Shown: positions 6,649 to 12,418 of the stretch, piece by piece
Numbering within the stretch: position 1 is the stretch's first letter
Layout of the letters: every line of letters starts with the position of its first letter
Origin: an uncultured Butyricicoccus sp.
GTDB lineage: Bacteria > Bacillota > Clostridia > Oscillospirales > Butyricicoccaceae
Reading direction: 5' to 3'
Assembly (NCBI GenBank): GCA_947575935.1
Contig: CANPPM010000049.1
Span: 1-12,418 of the forward strand
Length of the DNA: 12,418 bases
Notes under the pieces: generated by a model
What the model saw: only the letters and a program-made list of their open reading frames with translations
What the model was told of the DNA's origin: nothing
Database searches by the model: none
Made by a program: the position numbers and the translations under genes

Positions 6649-7953
6649 GAGAGTGAAATCGAACCGTTTCCGATTGAAGTCACGAAGCAACACTTTCCCG
6701 AAATGATTCACGTCGGCGACATTACAAAGCTGAATGGTGCAGAATTGCCGCCGGTTGACATTATTTGCGGCGGCTCACCGTGCCAGGACTGTCGGTGGCC
6801 GGTGCGCGTGCCGGTCTTGCCGGGTCGCGTTCCGGCCTGTTTATGGAACAAATCCGCATCGTAAAGGAGATGAGAAATGCAGACAAACAACGAGGCCGAA
6901 CAGCTCAGTTTGTTCGGCCCAGATTTATGGCATGGGAGAACGTCGTCGGATGCCTGTCAAGCTCAAAAGAAAAAGATTTTAAGACCGTCCTTCAGTCGAT
7001 CACCGAGATTGAAGAACCACAGGATTATGGTATTGAACCTCCAACCGGACGCTGGGAATATGCTGGGGCCGTGCTGGGAGTACGATCCAGCCTGGCTTGG
7101 GTCACTTGGGACGCTCAATACTTCGGAGTGCCCCAGCGACGCCGCAGAATCTTCCTTGTCGCAGATTTTGCTGGATTCAGTCCCCTCGAAATACTATTTA
7201 TCCCGGAAAAGCTGCAGAGGGATACTGAGACGGGCGGATAAACGCGGCAAAGCGCTGCCGAAAAAATTGAAGCTGGCGCTCAAAATCCAAGCCGGAATTA
7301 TCGCGCCGAGCGAGTTGTTCCTGCCGACAGGCGAAGTGTTCTGCCTGCACGATCAGGGCGGGGAGCGAATCGACTGCTTTGAAAATCAAGCCGGAACCTT
7401 ACTCGCACAGACCAGCCACGCGCCGGTTGTCTACGAAAATCACGGTATCGACGGACGGTATACCGGCCCGCATGATGTGGTTCCTACGATGTCAGCCCGA
7501 TACGGGACAGGTGGCAATAACGTGCCTTTTGTGACGAGTGATGAGGTCTATTGTATTGTCGGCAATGTGATAGACCGTCAGCCGAAGAACGGCGGCAACG
7601 GGCAAGGGATTCAAAAAGACCTTGCGTATACGCTGACAGCGACGGACAGGCACGCTGTTTTTTGCCGCCAGCGCGTCGATCTATTCCGTGAGGACGACGT
7701 AGCAAGCACGCAAAGCGCCCGCCAGTATAAGGACGCAACCGACCTCGTTTTGGACAGAAATATGGGCATTTTCCTTCTGAGAAGGCTTCTTCCACAGGAG
7801 TGCGAGCGTTTGCAGGGTTTCCCGGACGATTGGACGAATCTGCCCGGAGCGAAGGACTCTCCAAGATATGTTGCTCTGGGAAACTCAGTCGCGATCCCCT
7901 GCGTGGAGTATCTTTTGCGGCGCATCGCGTTCGTCCTGCGGAACGGGTTATAG
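6649..7953 (+). pseudogene. C5-cytosine DNA methyltransferase, N-terminally truncated and frameshifted
   Basis: A Dcm-type methyltransferase gene in three pieces. Piece 1 (6649-6789, frame 1) begins abruptly at ESEIEPFPIEVTKQHFPEM and contains the catalytic GGSPCQD, with PCQ at 6778-6786. One C is then missing (GAC-CTG has become GACTG), and the protein continues in frame 3 as SVAGARAGLAGSRSGLF, WENV (6933-6944) and QRRRRIFLVADFAG (7134-7175). Between 7176 and 7188 it returns to frame 1, giving KYYLSRKSCRGILRRADKRG (from 7189), MSARYGTGGNN, RLLPQECERLQGFPDDW and GNSVAIP (7879-7899), ending in TAG. The N-terminal SAM-binding motif (FxGxG type) that should precede ESEIE is absent. Expression of a working enzyme is very unlikely. 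Such methyltransferases are common in Clostridial ICEs and may protect transferring DNA. The two long open frames here (6765-7241 and 6877-7953) are fragments of this one gene. Confidence 0.85.
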
Positions 7954-8025
7954 CTTGTCACATCTGCTTCAAAATACATATCATTTTTATTGCATTTTGT
8001 GATAGCTATTCGCGGGGAAAAACGC

Positions 8026-8031
8026 TATACT
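8026..8031 (+). promoter_or_regulatory. Weak candidate -10 element upstream of the ribbon-helix-helix gene
   Basis: TATACT lies 31 nt before the ATG at 8062 in an otherwise empty 108-bp gap. No good -35 is found at 16-18 nt (TAGCTA at 17 nt), so the promoter would be activator-dependent or is not real. Confidence 0.25.
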
Positions 8032-8061
8032 TGCGTTGCAGAACAGAAAGGAGGACAACGC

Positions 8062-8430
8062 ATGGAAGCTAAAAATTTGTGCGCACAGATCCCGCTGGAA
8101 CTGCACGCAAAAGTTCGGGCTGAGCAGGAAAAATTCGGGCTGACGCTCGGCGCATATAGCACTGATGTGCTGACAAAATTTTACGAAAAAGGAGAAGTTA
8201 AAATGAATGACACGACACGAACGCTGGCGTTCCAGATCCCCGACGAGCTGTTCTGGAGAATCAAGGATCATCTGACTCGCGAGACGGAGCGGACAGGCAA
8301 GCGGCTCACACAGCGGGATTTTGTACTGGGGCTGATTGAGCAGGCGCTGGACGAAGCAGAACGCGCCGAAGCCGAAGGCAGTGCGAATGATGAATCCGCA
8401 GACGATGCGGACGGTGAACCCGAAAGCTAA
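8062..8430 (+). CDS. Tandem ribbon-helix-helix-like ICE protein
   Basis: A 122-aa protein with two similar halves. Residues about 5-42 (NLCAQIPLELHAKVRAEQEK, then a helix ending KFYEKGE) and about 50-97 (RTLAFQIPDELFWRIKDHLT, then TQRDFVLGLIEQALDEAE) each show a short beta strand followed by two helices, as in ribbon-helix-helix DNA-binding proteins. The C-terminus is acidic (Glu/Asp/Ala-rich). ATG 8062 is chosen over an upstream start at 7990 because AAAGGAGG (8047-8054) lies 7 nt before it. Proteins of this shape sit beside transfer genes in Tn1549-like ICEs; a DNA-binding role in regulation or relaxosome accessory work is inferred. It is followed by a strong terminator. An internal ATG (8203) with its own ribosome binding site could make the second half alone. 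Confidence 0.8.
   Translation: MEAKNLCAQIPLELHAKVRAEQEKFGLTLGAYSTDVLTKFYEKGEVKMNDTTRTLAFQIPDELFWRIKDHLTRETERTGKRLTQRDFVLGLIEQALDEAERAEAEGSANDESADDADGEPES
8190..8430 (+). other. Internal ribosome binding site and start for a 75-aa ribbon-helix-helix isoform
   Basis: AGGAG (8190-8194, inside AAAAAGGAG) is followed after 8 nt by an in-frame ATG at 8203-8205. This falls exactly between the two ribbon-helix-helix-like halves, so initiation here gives only the second half plus the acidic tail. Placement at the domain boundary argues against chance, although Lys/Gly/Glu codons can create such a sequence by themselves. Confidence 0.45.
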
Positions 8431-8453
8431 CCTATAAACATTATATCACAGAA

Positions 8454-8486
8454 ATGCGCCGCTAACCATACTGCGGCGCATTTTTT
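8454..8486 (+). terminator. Intrinsic terminator between the ribbon-helix-helix gene and the transfer operon
   Basis: A perfect 9-bp GC-rich stem ATGCGCCGC (8454-8462) and GCGGCGCAT (8473-8481), 10-nt loop, then six T (8481-8486). AGGAGG (8487-8492) follows immediately. It either ends the upstream transcript or acts as an attenuator in front of the PrgI-like and VirB4 genes; no promoter is visible between it and those genes. Confidence 0.85.
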
Positions 8487-8491
8487 AGGAG

Positions 8492-9346
8492 GTGTCCTCG
8501 ATTTATATTTATCCTGATAATTTGAAAGCAAAGGCGACGCTGTGGCTGTGGGAGCTGCGCGACGTGGCGGTGATCGGAATCGGCCTATTGATTTCAGTCC
8601 TTGCGATTGTGCAGCTCGGTCTGGTTGTGCCACTGGTCGTGACCTTTTTGTATGCGTTCCTGAGCATTCGCATGGAGGACGCAAGCATCCTTGACTTCAT
8701 GCGTAATGCGGTCTGTTTCCTGTTCCTAAAGCAACAATTTTACGAATGGAGGGAGCGCTTGAATAATACGAAGAAAAAGGAGCGCAGGTGCGGCCAGTCC
8801 ACGCGGCAGCTGATGGGGCTGGAGGAGATCACGGAGTACAGCCTGAAAACCGTTGGCGGCGAGCTGGTGTACTTCCTCGTGAAGCCGGATAATCTTTCCG
8901 TGCTCTCAATGGAGGGTGTTCGCGGGCGCGTGGTTGCGCTCGAAAACCTGCTGCGTGGTACTGAATCTGTGCGGATTCTGGCTCTGAACTCGCGTGAATC
9001 GTTCGAGCGCAACAAAGATTGGTACGCGGAGCGAATCCAGCACGAGCAAAACTCCGCGCTCTGCAATCTGCTGCGGCAGGACGCGCAGCACCTCGACGAT
9101 ATCCAGGCAACGACGGCCTCAACTCGCGAGTTTGCGTTTCTGTTCCAGTTGGAAAAGCGCGGCGGCGAGGATGTCCGCAGCCAGATTGCGCGGCTGGAAA
9201 AGTCCCTGCGTGACCAGGGTTTTCACGTCCGACGTGCCGGAGAGCAGGACATCAAACGCCTGCTTGCGATCTACTACCAGCAGGACGTGTTCCCGGAATA
9301 TTTTGACGACTTCGACGGTGAAAGGTGGATAACACAGAATGGCTAA
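8492..9346 (+). CDS. PrgI-like membrane protein with VirB4 N-terminal-like region (T4SS)
   Basis: About 284 aa. Residues 24-61 form two hydrophobic segments (VAVIGIGLLISVLAIVQLGL and VVPLVVTFLYAFLSI) as in PrgI-type inner-membrane proteins of Gram-positive conjugation systems. Residues about 107-277 form a soluble region (LMGLEEITEYSL onward) resembling the N-terminal part of VirB4/TrbE proteins. It overlaps the VirB4 gene by 8 bp (ATGGCTAA), so the two are translationally coupled and probably act together at the membrane. The start is a problem. The family-like N-terminus (x-S-S-I-Y-I-Y-P) fits a GTG at 8492, but AGGAGG (8487-8492) overlaps that codon. The only codon at normal spacing is ATT 8501, a rare start. 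The next TTG (8522) is too far. The start is therefore uncertain and may be mutated. Confidence 0.8.
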   Translation: MSSIYIYPDNLKAKATLWLWELRDVAVIGIGLLISVLAIVQLGLVVPLVVTFLYAFLSIRMEDASILDFMRNAVCFLFLKQQFYEWRERLNNTKKKERRCGQSTRQLMGLEEITEYSLKTVGGELVYFLVKPDNLSVLSMEGVRGRVVALENLLRGTESVRILALNSRESFERNKDWYAERIQHEQNSALCNLLRQDAQHLDDIQATTASTREFAFLFQLEKRGGEDVRSQIARLEKSLRDQGFHVRRAGEQDIKRLLAIYYQQDVFPEYFDDFDGERWITQNG

Positions 9347-11204
9347 AAAAGATGAGAAAGAACCTGTCAAAAAACAGAAGAAAAGCAAGAAGAAGTCCGC
9401 GCCGCCGACTCCTGTGATGAAGGATTTTTTCGACCTGATTGCTCCGTCTGTTGCGAAGTTCAACACCGATCATTTTATCCTCGGAAGCACGTATCGCTGT
9501 GTGCTCGCTCTGCGCGGATACCCCACGAGCACCGATGAACTGGCTCTTTTACGGCATATCGGCGAGAAAAGTGGCGTGACACTGCACATTTACACGCGGC
9601 ATGTGAACGCAAGCGAACAGGGTAAAATCATCCACAACGCCGCGAACCGCAGCCGGATGGAGCGCAGCAACACCAACGATCTCCGGCAGAGTGTGACCGC
9701 CGAAGCAAATTTGCAGGACGTGGCGACCCTCGTCACAACCATGCACCGCAACCGTGAACCGCTGATGCATTGTGCGGTGTTTTTTGAACTGTCGGCGAGG
9801 AGCAGCGACCGTCTTCGCAATTTGCGCGATGAAGTGATCGCCGAGCTGGGGCGGTCAAAGCTGAGCGCGGATGCTTTATTGCTCCGCCAGCGAGAAGGAT
9901 ATCTGACGGCGAACCCCGCAGGCACGAACGCTTTTGGAATGCAGTTCGAGCGCGTTTTACCGTCCAGCTCGGTTGCAAATCTGTTCCCCTTCAATTACTC
10001 CGGCAAGACGGACCCGCACGGCTTCTACATTGGGCGCGACCGGTATGGCACAAACGTGATCGTAGACCTTGACCGTCGCGCGGACGATAAAACCAACGCC
10101 AGCACGCTTATCCTCGGCAACTCCGGACAGGGCAAGAGCTTCCTGCTGAAACTGTTAGTATGCAATCTTTTGGAGAGCGGGAAAAGCGTGATTTGTTTAG
10201 ACCCGGAGCATGAACTTTGCGAACTGAGCAAGAACCTTGACGGGTATTTTATTGACCTGATGAGCGGCAAATATATCATCAATCCGCTGGAGCCGAAACT
10301 GTGGGACGTGGCCGGCAGCGACGATGAAGACGACACAGACGCACCGGAAGCCTTCCGCCAGCACTCCCGCCTGAGTCAGCATATCTCATTCCTGAAAGAC
10401 TTTTTCCGTACTTACAAGGACTTCACCGACCGCCATATCGACACCATTGAATTGATGTTGGAGCGGCTGTATGCGGGCTGGGGGCTTACTGACGAAACCG
10501 ATTTTTCAGAACTGACTTCGGACGAGTATCCCACGCTGTCCGACCTGTACGCGGTGATTGAGGATGCCTACGAAAACTACGACCGCGAGGAAAAACCGCT
10601 GTATCCCGCCGCACTCCTTCAGGAAGTCCTGCTCGGGCTGCATTCCATGTGTGTAGGCGCGGAGAGCAAATTCTTCAATGGTCACAGCAACGTGAAAAGT
10701 TCCCGATTCCTGGTGTTTGGCGTGAAAAATCTAATGGACGGAAGCGAGAACATCAAGAACGCTCTGCTGTTCAACGTGCTGTCCTTCCTGAGCGACAAGC
10801 TGCTGACCGAGGGCAATTCCGTTGCGGTGATCGACGAGCTGTACATTTTCCTGTCCAACAAAACGGCGATTGAGTACATCCGCAATTTTATGAAGCGTGT
10901 ACGTAAAAAGGATTCCGCCGTACTGCTTGCCAGTCAGAATATTGATGATTTTGCACTTCCTGGCGTAGCGGAAATGACCCGCCCGCTGTTCGCAATCCCG
11001 ACGCACCAGTTCCTGTTCAACGCAGGCACGGTTGATCGGAAGTTTTTCATGGAGAACTTGCAGCTTGAAGAATCCGAGTTCGAGCTGATTCGCTACCCGC
11101 AGCGCGGCGTGTGTTTGTATAAATGCGGCACAGAGCGCTATCTGCTCGAAGTCCACGCGCCAGAATATAAGAAAAAATTGTTCGGTTCAGCGGGTGGCAA
11201 ATAA
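9339..11204 (+). CDS. virB4: VirB4/TraE-family conjugative transfer ATPase
   Basis: A 621-aa cytoplasmic ATPase that powers assembly and DNA transfer by the type IV secretion channel. After a Lys-rich N-terminus (residues 2-23) comes a VirB4-type N domain (about 24-230), then the RecA-like ATPase domain with Walker A GNSGQGKS (260-267), LDPEHE shortly after, and Walker B VAVIDE (495-500, catalytic E500). The C-terminal part shows SAVLLASQNIDDF and the conserved RYPQRGVCLYKCG. The frame is intact with no lesions, and length fits the homologues I remember from Tn1549-like ICEs. The ATG overlaps the end of the PrgI-like gene in ATGGCTAA, preceded by GAAAGGTGG. An acidic insert, DDEDDTDAPEA, follows the NPLEPKLWD segment. 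Confidence 0.95.
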   Translation: MAKKDEKEPVKKQKKSKKKSAPPTPVMKDFFDLIAPSVAKFNTDHFILGSTYRCVLALRGYPTSTDELALLRHIGEKSGVTLHIYTRHVNASEQGKIIHNAANRSRMERSNTNDLRQSVTAEANLQDVATLVTTMHRNREPLMHCAVFFELSARSSDRLRNLRDEVIAELGRSKLSADALLLRQREGYLTANPAGTNAFGMQFERVLPSSSVANLFPFNYSGKTDPHGFYIGRDRYGTNVIVDLDRRADDKTNASTLILGNSGQGKSFLLKLLVCNLLESGKSVICLDPEHELCELSKNLDGYFIDLMSGKYIINPLEPKLWDVAGSDDEDDTDAPEAFRQHSRLSQHISFLKDFFRTYKDFTDRHIDTIELMLERLYAGWGLTDETDFSELTSDEYPTLSDLYAVIEDAYENYDREEKPLYPAALLQEVLLGLHSMCVGAESKFFNGHSNVKSSRFLVFGVKNLMDGSENIKNALLFNVLSFLSDKLLTEGNSVAVIDELYIFLSNKTAIEYIRNFMKRVRKKDSAVLLASQNIDDFALPGVAEMTRPLFAIPTHQFLFNAGTVDRKFFMENLQLEESEFELIRYPQRGVCLYKCGTERYLLEVHAPEYKKKLFGSAGGK

Positions 11205-11225
11205 CTTTTGAAAGGGTGAATTTTT

Positions 11226-11702
11226 ATGAGTCCGCAGGAAATCCAATCCGCAAAGACTCGCCTGCTTGGCGATCTTCGGGCGGCTGTCCGGTACACGCCA
11301 GACCAGCAGTCCGATCTCGTCGCGTTCATGCAGCAGTATATTAAGGAGGAGCCGGAGCAGCGCCCCGAAATTTTGAAACACATTCGCAGCTGCATGGACG
11401 GTGAGCCGTACCCTAACCCTTATGACGACCGGTTCTCTTACACGGAAATAGATATTGACAGGTGCGAACGAATCCTTGATGATTATACCGCCGCAATGGA
11501 AGTTTGCGACGGCTCGCCACAGGAGATTGGACGGCTGGTCGATGCGGTGACCGCCGAAATTAATCAGCTGAACGAAGCCTGCAATCACGGGCTGATCGAC
11601 ACTTGGCGGCGTGAGCAGCTGTGCAATTTCATCAACGGCACAGCCGAAATGGCGGGCGCGAAGCCGGGTTTTGACATGACGCTCAGTCAACGGATGTGGT
11701 AA
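11226..11702 (+). CDS. Hypothetical ICE protein, 158 aa
   Basis: I do not recognise this family. The protein is soluble, mostly helical by composition, acidic, and has no signal peptide or membrane segment. A notable stretch is YPNPYDDRFSYTEIDIDR (about 59-76), and the ending is TLSQRMW. ATG 11226 follows AAAGGGTG by a normal distance, and the gene begins 21 bp after VirB4. Its TAA is only 3 bp before the ATG of the amidoligase-like gene, which itself has only a weak ribosome binding site. The two are probably co-translated and functionally linked. A role as partner or substrate of the amidoligase is inference. Confidence 0.75.
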   Translation: MSPQEIQSAKTRLLGDLRAAVRYTPDQQSDLVAFMQQYIKEEPEQRPEILKHIRSCMDGEPYPNPYDDRFSYTEIDIDRCERILDDYTAAMEVCDGSPQEIGRLVDAVTAEINQLNEACNHGLIDTWRREQLCNFINGTAEMAGAKPGFDMTLSQRMW

Positions 11703-11705
11703 GCA

Positions 11706-12407
11706 ATGGATCTGCGAGAGCAAAATTGGGGCATCGAAATTGAAATGACTGGCATCACGAGATACCGCGCGGCGCAGGTGCTTGCCGATTATTTCGGTAC
11801 GGAAGTCCGGCACGACGGTACATATTATGATGCGTATTCCGCTCCGGATGAGCAGGGACGACGTTGGAAGGTCATGTCTGATTCGAGCATCAACTGCCGG
11901 CGGCGGGAAGATGGCCGCAAGGTCAGCGCCGGACGCGATTACAGTGTGGAGCTGGTCAGCCCGATTTGCCAATACGAAGATATCGAAAAATTGCAGGAAA
12001 TTATTCGTAAGCTGCGCGAAGCGGGTGCGTTCTGCAACGATTCGGCAGGGATTCACATCCACGTGAACGCAGCTCCGTTCGATGCACCGCACCTCCGAAA
12101 CCTCGTTAATATTGTAGCCTCGAAAGAGGACATGATCTACAGGGCGCTCCAAGTCAACCGGGGACGGGAAATGAGTTATTGCAAGAAGGTAGACCCTGAT
12201 TTTCTGGAGCGCCTGAACAAACAGAAGCCAAAGGAAATGGAACAACTGAAGCGGCTGTGGTACGACGGGTATGACGGCAGCAGGGAGCATTACCATTTCA
12301 GCCGGTATCGTTGCTTGAACTTACACTCAGTGTTTCAAAAAGGCACAATTGAGTTTCGCGCGTTCAACAGTAATCTGCACGCTGGAAAGGTCAAAGCCTA
12401 TCTGTAA
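11706..12407 (+). CDS. Amidoligase-family protein (probably truncated by a nonsense codon)
   Basis: 233 aa. Conserved stretches of the amidoligase_2 family (glutamine-synthetase-fold carboxylate-amine ligases) are WGIEIEMTG (8-16), VELVSPI (81-87), SAGIHIHVNA (113-122) and RCLNLHSVFQKGTIEFRAFN (202-221). These enzymes join an amine to a carboxylate with ATP, often on peptides or the cell wall; the substrate here is unknown. The frame stops at TAA 12405-12407 after GKVKAYL. In relatives as I recall them this position reads KAYIQ(F/L)CLA, and the codons after the TAA read F-C-L, so TAA most likely replaces a Gln codon (CAA). The C-terminal helices would then be lost. ATG 11706 is 3 bp after the preceding stop. 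Confidence 0.82.
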   Translation: MDLREQNWGIEIEMTGITRYRAAQVLADYFGTEVRHDGTYYDAYSAPDEQGRRWKVMSDSSINCRRREDGRKVSAGRDYSVELVSPICQYEDIEKLQEIIRKLREAGAFCNDSAGIHIHVNAAPFDAPHLRNLVNIVASKEDMIYRALQVNRGREMSYCKKVDPDFLERLNKQKPKEMEQLKRLWYDGYDGSREHYHFSRYRCLNLHSVFQKGTIEFRAFNSNLHAGKVKAYL

Positions 12408-12418
12408 TTCTGTCTGGC

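Noticed and set aside
6454..6711. N-terminal extension of LysR up to 6711
   Set aside because: It would start upstream of the strong promoter, adds 86 residues ahead of the helix-turn-helix, and the METKNL start has the standard family length and a ribosome binding site.
6765..7953. Two separate genes, 6765-7241 and 6877-7953
   Set aside because: Their conserved segments join into one C5-cytosine methyltransferase; the overlapping parts of each frame outside those segments show no family similarity.
7990..8061. Upstream start for the ribbon-helix-helix gene
   Set aside because: No ribosome binding site at 7990, while AAAGGAGG is correctly placed before the ATG at 8062.

Overview
The window (about 50% GC) looks like part of an integrative conjugative element (ICE) of a Clostridia/Oscillospirales-type gut Firmicute. 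The evidence is a Tn1549-like ICE gene set (tandem ribbon-helix-helix protein, PrgI/VirB4-N-like membrane protein, VirB4 ATPase, C5-cytosine methyltransferase, CnaB-repeat surface protein, amidoligase), strong AGGAGG-type ribosome binding sites, and a butyryl-CoA-dehydrogenase-type gene. Family names come from sequence motifs and memory; no database was searched.

Layout. (1) 1-3726, plus strand: the 3' part of a very large CnaB/SpaA-repeat surface protein. Ten full repeat units precede an in-frame TAG at 3120-3122. The same frame continues for 183 codons, and the 3' tail is frame-disrupted with no sorting signal before a terminator hairpin. (2) 3807-4105: AT-rich, mostly unexplained sequence with one tiny possible ICE gene remnant. 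(3) 4106-6558, minus strand: lysR followed by an acyl-CoA dehydrogenase gene, each with its own promoter and with a terminator between them. This is a metabolic module out of place in an ICE. (4) 6649-7953, plus strand: a C5-cytosine DNA methyltransferase pseudogene that has lost its N-terminal SAM-binding motif and carries two frameshifts. (5) 8062-12407, plus strand: the transfer block. It has a tandem ribbon-helix-helix protein, a strong intrinsic terminator, a PrgI-like/VirB4-N protein with an odd start, an intact VirB4 ATPase (8-bp overlap), an unrecognised 158-aa protein, and an amidoligase-like gene that appears to be cut short by a TAA where family members have Gln.

Interpretation. 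VirB4 is intact, but the surface protein, the methyltransferase, the start of the PrgI-like gene and probably the amidoligase carry separate lesions. The lysR-dehydrogenase module sits where the 5' end of the methyltransferase should be. The simplest reading is a conjugative element decaying in a chromosome and interrupted by a host-type metabolic module. Assembly error must be excluded first. TTCGA-type palindromes occur upstream of both lysR and the dehydrogenase gene, so the regulator probably controls both.
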